Assembly (NCBI GenBank): GCA_013299115.1
Contig: JAAFKA010000016.1
Location: 56,312 to 120,311, forward strand
From: Cytophagales bacterium
Lineage (GTDB): Bacteria > Bacteroidota > Bacteroidia > Cytophagales > Thermoflexibacteraceae
Direction: 5' to 3'
DNA: 64,000 nucleotides
Shown: one piece after another, positions 51,340-59,345 of the stretch
Layout: the number at the start of each line of letters is the position of its first letter
Numbering within the stretch: the first letter of the stretch is position 1
Made by a program: the position numbers and the translations under genes
Notes under the pieces: generated by a model
Databases searched by the model: none
What the model saw: only the letters and a program-made list of their open reading frames with translations
Told to the model about the DNA's origin: nothing

Positions 51340-51372
51340 AAACACTAAGGGTTTCAAAAGCCCTTAGTGTTT
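51340..51372. terminator. terminator of the M3 peptidase gene
   Basis: Perfect 12-bp stem AAACACTAAGGG / CCCTTAGTGTTT, 9-base loop, 25 bases downstream of the M3 peptidase stop on the minus strand. Confidence 0.85.
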
Positions 51373-51396
51373 AAATAAACAAATTTTCCTACAATT

Positions 51397-53391
51397 TTAC
51401 AACCCCAACGACCTCAAAAATGCTTCGCTGTTGGGTTCTCTGCCCAAAAAAGCCACTACTTGTAGCAGTTCATCGGTTGTGCCTCCTTTGCTCAATATTT
51501 CTTTCCTAAATTTTTTGCCTGTTGTGGTATCAAACATTCCGTTTTGCTCGAATAGGCTGATGCAATCTTCGGCATAGACTTTTGCCCACATATAGCCGTA
51601 ATAGCTGGCTGCATAGCCTGTCAAATGCCCAAAAGCAGCCTGAAAATGTGTGCCTGTGAGGTAAGGAAATTGGGTGTATTTGCTTTGCAATTCACGCAAA
51701 ACATCGGTGGTGGTTTGTTGCCCTGTTGGGTCGTAAGTGTCGTGGAGGGTAAGGTCGTACAAAGCATAGAGCAGTTGCGACTGGGCAAAAAGTCCTGACC
51801 CTAAGTTCTTGGCTGCCAGCATTTTATCAAACAAAGTTTTAGGCAATACTTCCCCTGTTTGGTAGTGTGTAGCAAAGCAAGCCAACGACTCGTAGTTCCA
51901 CGCCCATGCCTCAAACCACTGCGAAGGTACTTCTACAAAATCTCGTTTGGTGCTTGTGCCTGCATATAGACATACTGGCGACTCGGTGAGCAAGACGTGC
52001 AAACCATGCCCAAACTCGTGAAAAAAAGTTTCTACTTCTTGGTGAGTGAGCAACGAAGGTTTGTCGGCAGTAGGCGAAGGAAAATTGCAAACCAAAGCCA
52101 AAGTTGGCAGTTGATAGCTACCATCGGGCAAGGTTTTGCCCATGACCAACGGAAAACAAGCTGCATGGTTGTATTTATTTGGGCGTGGAAACAAGTCTAA
52201 ATAAACATAGCCAATCAATTTTTTGTCTTCCCAAACTTCCAAACAACGAACTTCCTCGTGCCAAACATTGGGCTTTTTTTGCTCCTCAAACCGAATACCA
52301 AACAGTTTTTCGGTAATAGCAAGCAAACCTTTCAACACATTGGAAGTTTCAAAATATTCTTTTACTTTCAGGTTATCTACTTCATACTTTTCTTTGAGTA
52401 GCAAAGTCCTGTAATAAGCTGTCTCCCAAGTGTCTAGCGTAGTGTCAGGCTGTATGTTGGGTTTATTTTTTTGTTGGTAATTTTGTTTATATTCCAACAG
52501 TTCTTGATAATCTGCTTGTGCTTTTTGGCGTACTTTTTCTACCAAATCCAATTCAAATTTCCAAACAGTGTCTGGTTTTTTTACCATCAACGTACTATGA
52601 CGATAGGCAGCATAAGAAGGAAAATGCAGCAAAGTAGCCAACTGGTTTCGCAAGGTCAAGATTTTTTGCAAAACCTCTAAATTTTTGTCGGCAGCCCTGT
52701 TGAGATACAGCACCAGCAATTTTTTGCGAACTTCCTCCGCGTGTGCATACTGCATAAAAGGCGTATAGGAAGGATAAGTGAGCAAAATTTTATAATTGCC
52801 GTTGGACAGTTGGTGGGCTTTTTTGTAGTCTTCGGGCAGTCCATCTATTTCTTGTGGGCTAACTTCCAAAGAATCTGCAACTTCTGAAATGTTTTGCTGA
52901 AATTCATTAGTCGTTGCAATTAATTGATTTTGAAGGGTTTGCAATATTTTTTGTTGCTCTTGGGGCAGAGCCAAACCATTTTGCTTAAACTCCAACAACA
53001 AATCATCGAGCATTTTTCTTCGGTAGCCCAGCAGAGTCCTCCCTTCTGCGGTTTCGGCATAAGCCTGCACCGCAGCGTATAATTGCGAGTCTAACGCCAA
53101 ATTGGTCGTAAACTGTTCTATTTCTTGAGCAGTTTGGTTGCAACTTTGGCGAAGTGCCTCCGCAGGTGAGGTACAAAAAAGCAAAAAAGCTATACTTCCC
53201 AAATTGCTTAGGGCATTTAGCATATCGTCATAAGCACGTAGTGTATTGTCAAAGTTGCGTTGGTTGGCAGCCACACCATAAATAGCAGCCAACTGGTCTT
53301 GTGCCTGTGCTAAGATGCTTTGGGCTATTTCGGTTATTCTTTCAGAGGTAATTCCTTGAAAATCAATGATTTGTTTGGCAGAAAAAAGCAT
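51397..53391 (-). CDS. M3 family oligopeptidase
   Basis: A 664-residue zinc metallopeptidase. The active site is EVETFFHEFGHGLHVLLTES, and the family C-terminal blocks EVPSQWFEAWAWNYESLACF and GHLTGYAASYYGYMWAKVYA follow. This is the oligopeptidase A/Dcp group that cleaves short peptides in the cytoplasm or periplasm; no signal peptide is seen, so cytoplasmic is more likely. It stands alone. Confidence 0.9.
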   Translation of the reverse strand: MLFSAKQIIDFQGITSERITEIAQSILAQAQDQLAAIYGVAANQRNFDNTLRAYDDMLNALSNLGSIAFLLFCTSPAEALRQSCNQTAQEIEQFTTNLALDSQLYAAVQAYAETAEGRTLLGYRRKMLDDLLLEFKQNGLALPQEQQKILQTLQNQLIATTNEFQQNISEVADSLEVSPQEIDGLPEDYKKAHQLSNGNYKILLTYPSYTPFMQYAHAEEVRKKLLVLYLNRAADKNLEVLQKILTLRNQLATLLHFPSYAAYRHSTLMVKKPDTVWKFELDLVEKVRQKAQADYQELLEYKQNYQQKNKPNIQPDTTLDTWETAYYRTLLLKEKYEVDNLKVKEYFETSNVLKGLLAITEKLFGIRFEEQKKPNVWHEEVRCLEVWEDKKLIGYVYLDLFPRPNKYNHAACFPLVMGKTLPDGSYQLPTLALVCNFPSPTADKPSLLTHQEVETFFHEFGHGLHVLLTESPVCLYAGTSTKRDFVEVPSQWFEAWAWNYESLACFATHYQTGEVLPKTLFDKMLAAKNLGSGLFAQSQLLYALYDLTLHDTYDPTGQQTTTDVLRELQSKYTQFPYLTGTHFQAAFGHLTGYAASYYGYMWAKVYAEDCISLFEQNGMFDTTTGKKFRKEILSKGGTTDELLQVVAFLGREPNSEAFLRSLGL

Positions 53392-53457
53392 TTTTTTTTA
53401 AATCTCTGAAAACTACGCAAAGATAATTGAATTTTTATAATTTAGCAAGCAAAATAC

Positions 53458-53500
53458 TTGGTTGTCCGACAATTTTTGTGGAATAGAAATAATGTAGGCT
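53458..53500. repeat. repeat C, half copy
   Basis: GGTTGTCCGACAATTTTTGT followed by GGAATAGAAATAATGTAGGC; the same order (…GTGRAAT-GAAA-CAATGTAGGC) occurs at 58534 and, more diverged, at 27070. Confidence 0.75.
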
Positions 53501-53578
53501 TATGATTTTATCCTATTATTGTTCAACCTCTTCGAGGGTGGCAGGAATTTATAATTTTTTAATTTACGACTAATCACA

Positions 53579-53998
53579 ATGAAATTTTTTTGCTTATTTT
53601 GGGTTTGTTGTTACTGGTCATTTGCTGTTTTTGGGCAAACTGCGGACACGTTGGTTATTGCAAAAGAATTGGATTTGCAGCAATGTTTGCCTAAATTTTA
53701 TTACCAAAAACCTCTGAAAAAAATAGTTATTCCCGATTCTATCGAAAATCTTTTGCCTTATCTAAAACCTTTGAGCAAAGCAGAAACCAAACACCTTGCC
53801 CTTGTTACGACTTGGTTTGATACAACATTTACAGATATTGAGGCATATTTTTATTCCTTTCAGCAAGAAACAAACACTTACAAAGCTGTTACTTTTTTGG
53901 TAGTGGACAGAGAAAGTTGGTGGTCTTACTATATATTGATAATCAATTATTTATTTCCATATTTCATATACAATACTTCTTTTTTACTTCAATCTCCA
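53579..53998 (+). pseudogene. secreted protein fragment fused in frame to the next gene
   Basis: Starts with a signal peptide MKFFCLFWVCCYWSFAVFGQ, then about 90 residues of a soluble domain (…LPKFYYQKPLKKIVIPDSIE…). From about residue 112 the reading (WWSYYILIINYLFPYFIYNT…) looks like translated non-coding AT-rich DNA, and there is no stop before the second signal peptide at 53999. The gene has probably lost its 3' end by deletion. Family not recognised. Confidence 0.5.
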
Positions 53999-54883
53999 AT
54001 GAAACACCAAAAGCTACTTTTTATTTGTTGTTTGCTATTGATTGCTTGTGGCAACCAAACACCAACCCCCACAAACCAGCAAATTCCTGCTTTACCTTTT
54101 GGAGAAAGGCAACAGCAAGGCGTGGCAAGTAGCCCTGCCCTCAGCGAAGCCTCAGGATTAGCTCCCAGCCTGCAAAACAGACAATATTTGTGGACTCACA
54201 ACGACAGTGGTGGCGAGGCTGCTCTTTTTTTAATGGGGGGTGATGGCAAAGAGTTGGCAAAATTGCCTTTGCCCAACTTCCAAAACAGAGATTGGGAGGA
54301 TATGGCTACGGCTTTGCACCAAAACACACCTTATTTGTATGTGGCAGACATAGGCGACAACAACGCAACTTATCCCAATTATACCATTATCAAGTTGAAA
54401 GAACCCACTTTGGTAAATTTGACCTCCCTTGTTGCTGCCGCCGTTCAGACCATTACTTTTCAGTATGCAGATGGCAGTCGTGATTCCGAAACTTTGTTGG
54501 TCGACCCGCAGACGCAAGACATTTATATTGTATCTAAAAGAGATGCAAAAAGTCGACTGTACGTTTTGCGTTTTCCTTACCAAAACCCGATGAATACCGC
54601 CCAGTTTGTAGCAGAATTGCCTTTTTCGGGTGCTGTGGGTGGCAGTGTTTCGCCTTCGGGCAACGAAGTGTTGATTAAAAACTACGGCAGGGTTTATTAT
54701 TGGAAAAAGAAGGCAAACGAAACCATAGCCACTTTATTGCAACAACCACCAACAGAATTGCCTTATCTTGCAGAGCCACAAGGAGAAGCCATAGCTTGGA
54801 AAGCAGACGAATCTGGCTATTTTACTCTCAGCGAAAAGGTTGGAACTAATCCCCAAGTTTTGTTTTTTTATAAAAGGAATTGA
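53999..54883 (+). CDS. lipoprotein with beta-propeller-like domain
   Basis: A 294-residue protein from the ATG at 53999: MKHQKLLFICCLLLIACGNQ with a lipobox (LLIAC). The rest is beta-rich with ASGLAPSLQNRQYLWTHNDS, NRDWEDMATALHQNTPYLYV, ADIGDNNATYPNYTIIK and a final AEPQGEAIAWKADESGYFTL. This pattern (W-T-H-N-D-S-G … D-W-E-D-M-A … D-I-G-D-N) is known from uncharacterised propeller-like proteins. Probably an outer-membrane or periplasmic lipoprotein. The frame is open back to 53579, but the own signal sequence decides the start. Confidence 0.7.
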   Translation: MKHQKLLFICCLLLIACGNQTPTPTNQQIPALPFGERQQQGVASSPALSEASGLAPSLQNRQYLWTHNDSGGEAALFLMGGDGKELAKLPLPNFQNRDWEDMATALHQNTPYLYVADIGDNNATYPNYTIIKLKEPTLVNLTSLVAAAVQTITFQYADGSRDSETLLVDPQTQDIYIVSKRDAKSRLYVLRFPYQNPMNTAQFVAELPFSGAVGGSVSPSGNEVLIKNYGRVYYWKKKANETIATLLQQPPTELPYLAEPQGEAIAWKADESGYFTLSEKVGTNPQVLFFYKRN

Positions 54884-54936
54884 AAAATCCAAATAGATTT
54901 AAAATCTTTGGCTTAAAAAAGTAAAATTACTTATAA

Positions 54937-55128
54937 ACAGGACTTACGCAAAAATTATACAACAATGATAAATGGGCTTAAAATGCCCTAAAATACAAAA
55001 TTTTATGTGTGTGATGAGAGGGACAACCCTTAGTGTTAAAGTTACATTATTTTCTATGTGTTATTTTCTCATTTTAGAGGCTTTTAAGACCTCTAAATTT
55101 CAGTAATAAATTTTTGCGTAAGTCCTGT
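54937..55128. mobile_element. MITE of 192 bp with 20-bp inverted ends
   Basis: Terminal inverted repeats ACAGGACTTACGCAAAAATT (54937-54956) and the exact complement (55109-55128). It contains no gene. The AGGACTTACGCAA end is like ends of IS4/IS5-type elements in cyanobacteria and Bacteroidota, so it is probably mobilised by such a transposase. It stands directly before the AAA/TOPRIM pair. Confidence 0.85.
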
Positions 55129-55173
55129 AAAATTAAAAATCTTATTTTAACTTTGTAAAAAAACATATTGACT

Positions 55174-56262
55174 ATGCTTACAAATATTTATGTAAAAAAT
55201 TTTAGATGTTTTTCTGAAATAGAAGTTAATAATTTTAAAACTATTAACTTGATTGGAGGTGATAATAATTCAGGAAAAACAGCTTTATTAGAAGCAGTCT
55301 TTCTTTCTTCTTTTCATGACTATCCAGTAGTTTCTATATTAAGACAACTTAGAGGAGAAGGTGAAAATATTATAAAAATAACTCCTGAAAAAACATGGGA
55401 TTATTTTTTCTACAATTTTAACAAAGATAAAAATATACAATTTAATAGTGAATATCATGGTGGTGGTACTTCATCTATGGAATTAAGTCATTTATATGGC
55501 GTAGAACCAGTTTTAAAAGCATTGTCCAACTTCACTGATAGTAAAGGGAAACTATCAGAACTTTTATCAAGTAAGTTTTCGGATACGGTATTTCTAAATA
55601 TGTTGGGTAATCATGAAGGCAATTCTTTTAACTATCTTTACTACCCTGATAAGGAAAATGGGAAAATAGGTAGCTTTAAAAGTCCAAAAGATTTTAAGAC
55701 TACACCCTTTTTACACTCTATAAAACGTATTCAAAATAAATCTATAGCCAAATTATATACTGATGCAAAACCTTTCAGGGATATATTTGATAAAATATTA
55801 CAGACTATAGATTCAAGAATTATTAAGTCTGTAATAGAAACACCATGGGAAGAATCTATACTTCATCTCGAACTTAACAATGGGATGCCTGTACCTATCA
55901 ATATGTTTGGAGATGCTGTAAAAAAAGTAGTGGAAATTGCTTTGGTAATGCTAAATACCCAGAATAGCATGATTTTCATAGATGAAATCGAAAATGGTAT
56001 TCATTATACAAAACATCATGAGTTATGGCGTTTTCTTTTCCAAATAGCCAAAGATAATAAATTACAAATCTTTGCAACTTCGCATAGTGGGGAAATGATA
56101 CGAACTTTTAATGAAGTTGCACACAATACAGAATTTGATAAAGATGCTATGTATTTTGAGATGTATAAAGACCCAAGAGGCTTTATTGTTGCCAATCCTT
56201 TGGATATGGATATGCTTAATTACGCTATTTTAACAAATAATTTCATAAGAGGAGAAAGATAA
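55174..56262 (+). CDS. AAA family (OLD-like) ATPase of a two-gene defence-type system
   Basis: A 362-residue ATPase (ATG at 55174). N-terminal MLTNIYVKNFRCFSEIEVNN, Walker A LIGGDNNSGKTALLEAVFLS, a long variable middle, ABC/SMC-type signature region (near GDAVKKVVEIALVML), Walker B SMIFIDEIENGIHY and a following H-switch FATSHSGEMIRTF. This is the AAA_15/AAA_21 layout found in OLD, PARIS and related systems, where the ATPase senses phage infection and controls a TOPRIM-like partner. The next gene starts after 2 bases. Very AT-rich compared with lysC, suggesting acquisition. Confidence 0.8.
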   Translation: MLTNIYVKNFRCFSEIEVNNFKTINLIGGDNNSGKTALLEAVFLSSFHDYPVVSILRQLRGEGENIIKITPEKTWDYFFYNFNKDKNIQFNSEYHGGGTSSMELSHLYGVEPVLKALSNFTDSKGKLSELLSSKFSDTVFLNMLGNHEGNSFNYLYYPDKENGKIGSFKSPKDFKTTPFLHSIKRIQNKSIAKLYTDAKPFRDIFDKILQTIDSRIIKSVIETPWEESILHLELNNGMPVPINMFGDAVKKVVEIALVMLNTQNSMIFIDEIENGIHYTKHHELWRFLFQIAKDNKLQIFATSHSGEMIRTFNEVAHNTEFDKDAMYFEMYKDPRGFIVANPLDMDMLNYAILTNNFIRGER

Positions 56263-56264
56263 CC

Positions 56265-56999
56265 ATGTCAAGAAATATTGTAATTGTAGAAGGGAATGAT
56301 GACAAATATAGCTTGGAAGCTATTCTGGTTTCTATGTCCATAAATGCAAGTGTAAACCCTATATTTGAACCAATTAAAGGCGGAGGAATAGACCCTAATG
56401 AACAAAAACCTACCAAATTGATTAACACGCTGAAAGACCAAAAAAGGTTTTTAGAAGATGGTAGCAAATTAGGTATCATATTAGATTTAGATACTAAAAC
56501 AACTGCCGATAGGTTAAAAATGATCAATAATGCTATCTCAGATGCCTATGGTATAGTAGGAAAAGAATTAGCTAATACTAATATTCCTATTGATATTGTA
56601 TTCGATGAAGGGAAATTAAACCAAAAGAAAATATCAATTGCTTGTCATTTCATCAATGTTGGCGGTAGTGGAGAAATGGAAAACTTATTACGAAAAATAA
56701 AGAAGAAGAATGCCTCATTTGCAGATTGTCTTGAGGAAGGATGGCAAACTTGTTTTGAGAGAAAAGGTAAAATTCTTTCTGATACAGACCCTGACAAAAA
56801 TATCACTCCAAAAGAAATGATTAAACTTTGGCTTGAATTTTATCAGAAATTCGATATTTTACAAACCAAAACAAAACGAAGGGAATACGAAAGTTGGAAA
56901 GACTTTATATCAACTTATGCCAAAGAGGCTTTTGATTTCTCAAATACTACAGTCCCTGAATTTGTAAAATTGAAAGAGTTTTTAAAAATGTTTTCTTAA
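56265..56999 (+). CDS. TOPRIM-like DUF3226 protein, partner of the ATPase
   Basis: A 244-residue protein. IVIVEGNDDKYSLEAILVSM (residues 4-23) carries the first TOPRIM Glu, and LGIILDLDTKTTADRLKMI (about 77-95) the DxD motif; the rest is helical, ending with DFSNTTVPEFVKLKEFLKMF. DUF3226 proteins share the TOPRIM fold with the DUF4435/AriB nucleases of PARIS-type systems. It is 2 bases behind the ATPase gene with a start in the overlapping region ATAACCATG. Nuclease or nucleotide-binding effector function is inferred. Confidence 0.78.
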   Translation: MSRNIVIVEGNDDKYSLEAILVSMSINASVNPIFEPIKGGGIDPNEQKPTKLINTLKDQKRFLEDGSKLGIILDLDTKTTADRLKMINNAISDAYGIVGKELANTNIPIDIVFDEGKLNQKKISIACHFINVGGSGEMENLLRKIKKKNASFADCLEEGWQTCFERKGKILSDTDPDKNITPKEMIKLWLEFYQKFDILQTKTKRREYESWKDFISTYAKEAFDFSNTTVPEFVKLKEFLKMFS

Positions 57000-57065
57000 A
57001 ATAAAGGAAAAATTAATCCCAAATCCCTACCTTTGCGGTTTAGTTTAACTTCCAATTACGAACTC

Positions 57066-58388
57066 ATGTTTATACAAAAATTCGGTGGTACTTCGGTTGG
57101 CTCGGCAGATAGAATGAAGGCAGTAGTGCAGTTGATAAACGACCAACAACCCAAAATAGTAGTTTTGTCCGCCATGTCTGGCACTACCAATGCCTTAGTA
57201 GAAATTTCAACAGCTTTTTATGCTTTGCAAGATGCCCACGCCAAAGAGTTGATTGAAACCTTAGAACAAAAATATTTGCTCACTATCAAGCAATTATATA
57301 AAACAGAAACAGCCAAAGTCAAAGCCCAAGACGTATTGAAAGAGTGGTTTACCTACCTCCGCAGTTTGGCAGGTGGTGTGTTTTCCAACTTGCAAGAAAG
57401 GGCAGTTTTAGCCATTGGCGAAATTTTATCTACCCATTTAGTCCAGTTTTATTTGGAGGAGCAGGGGATTCAATCTGTTTTGATAGATGCCCTTAGTTTT
57501 ATGAAAATCAATACTCACGAAGAACCCGACATGGCTTACATTTCCAAAAACCTCAATGAGTTATTGGCAATGCACCCAAGCAACCAACTTTTTTTAACGC
57601 AAGGTTACATTTGTCGCAATGCAGTGGGCGAAACCGACAACCTCAAAAGAGGAGGCAGTGATTATACGGCTTCTATCATTGGGGCTGCGGTCAATGCATC
57701 TGAAATCCAAATCTGGACAGACATAGACGGGATGCACAACAACGACCCTCGTTTTGTGGACAAAACCTATCCCATTAACGAACTTACCTTTGACGAGGCA
57801 GCCGAATTAGCCTATTTTGGTGCTAAAATCTTGCACCCTTCTACCATTTTGCCCGCTAAACTCAAAAATATACCTGTTCGTATCTTGAACACAATGCAGC
57901 CCACCGCCCAAGGCACTTTAATCACTGCCAAAGTGCAAAACGAGGGCTATGATGCCAAAGCCGTAGCTGCCAAAGATGGAATTATTGCTATCAAAATCAA
58001 GTCGGGGCGTATGCTGTTGGCTTATGGTTTCTTGCGAAAAGTATTTGAGGTTTTCGAGAAATACAAAACAGCCATAGACCTCATCACTACTTCCGAAGTT
58101 GCCGTTTCGCTGACCATAGACAATTCAAAAAATTTAGACCTGATTGTCAAGGAGTTAAAAGATTTTTGCACCGTAGAGGTAGAGCATTTTCAAACCATTG
58201 TTTGCATTGTTGGCAATTTTTCGGGCAACAAAGCTGGCGTTGCCCATAAGGTATTGGCTGCCCTTGCTGCCATTCCTGTCCGTATGATTTCTTATGGAGG
58301 GAGTGAAAATAACATTTCTATTTTGGTTGAATCTAATCACAAGACCGAAGTGTTGCAGGCTTTGAATAAGGGAGTGTTTGGGTTGTAG
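57066..58388 (+). CDS. lysC: aspartate kinase
   Basis: A 440-residue monofunctional aspartate kinase (ATG at 57066). KFGGTSVGSADRMKAVVQLI is the N-terminal signature; LKRGGSDYTASIIGAAVNAS is the catalytic loop; the C-terminal third has two ACT domains (GIIAIKIKSGRMLLAYGFLR and VEHFQTIVCIVGNFS), so feedback regulation by lysine or threonine is expected. It is separated from the defence-type pair by 66 bases. Confidence 0.93.
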   Translation: MFIQKFGGTSVGSADRMKAVVQLINDQQPKIVVLSAMSGTTNALVEISTAFYALQDAHAKELIETLEQKYLLTIKQLYKTETAKVKAQDVLKEWFTYLRSLAGGVFSNLQERAVLAIGEILSTHLVQFYLEEQGIQSVLIDALSFMKINTHEEPDMAYISKNLNELLAMHPSNQLFLTQGYICRNAVGETDNLKRGGSDYTASIIGAAVNASEIQIWTDIDGMHNNDPRFVDKTYPINELTFDEAAELAYFGAKILHPSTILPAKLKNIPVRILNTMQPTAQGTLITAKVQNEGYDAKAVAAKDGIIAIKIKSGRMLLAYGFLRKVFEVFEKYKTAIDLITTSEVAVSLTIDNSKNLDLIVKELKDFCTVEVEHFQTIVCIVGNFSGNKAGVAHKVLAALAAIPVRMISYGGSENNISILVESNHKTEVLQALNKGVFGL

Positions 58389-58492
58389 GCAATTCCAAAA
58401 CAAAAGTAAACAATAAAAATAAAGCCAACCAAGACCTTAAAAATCTTAGTGGGCTTTGTGAGTCTAAAATAGCCTATAAAGTGAGTTTGTAA

Positions 58493-58525
58493 ACTTATCG
58501 GACACTTTTAAAGTGTCCGATAAGT
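58493..58525. repeat. 33-base perfect palindrome (GACACTTT type)
   Basis: ACTTATCGGACACTTT-T-AAAGTGTCCGATAAGT. Third member of the family with 49520-49548 and 17395-17427; probably a terminator of lysC. Confidence 0.9.
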
Positions 58526-58533
58526 AATTTTCC

Positions 58534-58655
58534 TTGTTGTTCGACAATTTTTGTGAAATGGAAACAATGTAGGCATTTGATTTATCAAATGCTTTGCCTG
58601 AAACAGTCTTTGATAAATCAAAGACCTACGTTTCCACAAAAATTGTTGGACAATC
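58534..58655. repeat. repeat C, inverted pair (MITE-like, 122 bp)
   Basis: Left arm TTGTTCGACAATTTTTGTG…GGAAAC…GTAGGCATTTGAT and right arm ATCAAAGACCTACGTTTCCA followed by CAAAAATTGTTGGACAA. Half copies are at 53458 and 27070, so the inverted pair looks like the complete element. Confidence 0.85.
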
Positions 58656-58662
58656 ATTTTTC

Positions 58663-58770
58663 TTAATAGTCTTTTTTAGTTTTCTTCTCTTGTTTTGCTG
58701 CTCTCTTTTCTTTCAAAGTTTTTGCAGGCTCTTTTGTCTTTTCTTTGACAGGATTTTTTCCCTTTGCCAT
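58663..58770 (-). CDS. very small basic protein (35 residues)
   Basis: ATG at 58770: MAKGKNPVKEKTKEPAKTLK and EKRAAKQEKKTKKDY, then TAA. The pattern MxKGKxxxKExKKxPAKTxKEKRAAKxEKK is that of short Lys-rich proteins in many Bacteroidota genomes, function unknown; nucleic-acid binding is possible. Its stop lies 8 bases from the right end of repeat C. Confidence 0.6.
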   Translation of the reverse strand: MAKGKNPVKEKTKEPAKTLKEKRAAKQEKKTKKDY

Positions 58771-58803
58771 GATTTGATAGGAGTTTAAGGTTAATAAACT
58801 ACG

Positions 58804-58925
58804 AATGTAACATACGCTTTAGCGTGTGGTGTTTTGCATAAAAATCAACTTCGTAGGCTTTTTTCTGAAATTTGTTCTGCAAATTCAGAAAAAAAATCAT
58901 ACGTTAAAGCGTATGCTACATTTTT
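58804..58925. repeat. inverted pair with ACGCTTTAGCGT
   Basis: TGTAACATACGCTTTAGCGTG and, inverted, CATACGTTAAAGCGTATGCT flank about 60 bases. Related to the 24-base tandem repeats at 46063. No gene here. Confidence 0.8.
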
Positions 58926-59029
58926 TTTTATAAAACGCAAAATAAAACAAAAAGTTGCAATTTCCTAACTAAAAAATAGCAAAACTTAATTGTTTATTGT
59001 TTGTTATCGAAAAGTGAGTAAGTGCCTTT

Positions 59030-59210
59030 TTTGTCCCGTAGGGACTTTATATTGGTAGTAATAGAGAAAATACTTTCTCTCTCTTTTTGTCCCGTAGGGA
59101 CTGTATAAGGCAAGGCTACTCAAATAGGCTACCAATATGCAGTCCCTAAAGGGACAAAACTCTATTGGTAATACTTTTTATACCAATATAAAGTCCCTAC
59201 GGGACAAAAA
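59030..59210. repeat. GTCCCGTAGGGAC repeats, four copies
   Basis: Two direct and two inverted units of TTTTGTCCCGTAGGGACT, the outer ones with TTATATTGGTA / TACCAATATAAA attached. Each unit is a small hairpin. Confidence 0.85.
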
Positions 59211-59254
59211 TTAATTTACTGCCATTGTTTGTGTCCTCACAAACGACAAAAAAA

Positions 59255-59305
59255 TACGATTGTCAAGGTCTGCGACCATTGCCAACGTACACTATTGCCA
59301 ACGTA
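59255..59305. repeat. REP-B repeat
   Basis: TACGATTGTCAAGGTC…GACCATTGCCAACGTA, then an additional ATTGCCAACGTA. Sits 41 bases before the presumed start of the sensor gene. Confidence 0.85.
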
Positions 59306-59345
59306 TTTTAATAATTGCAAAAACTTACAATTAACAACTACTTGC

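Noticed and set aside
59229..59345. N-terminal extension of the sensor protein from TTG at 59229
   Set aside because: It would translate a REP-B repeat and place the signal peptide at residue 45.
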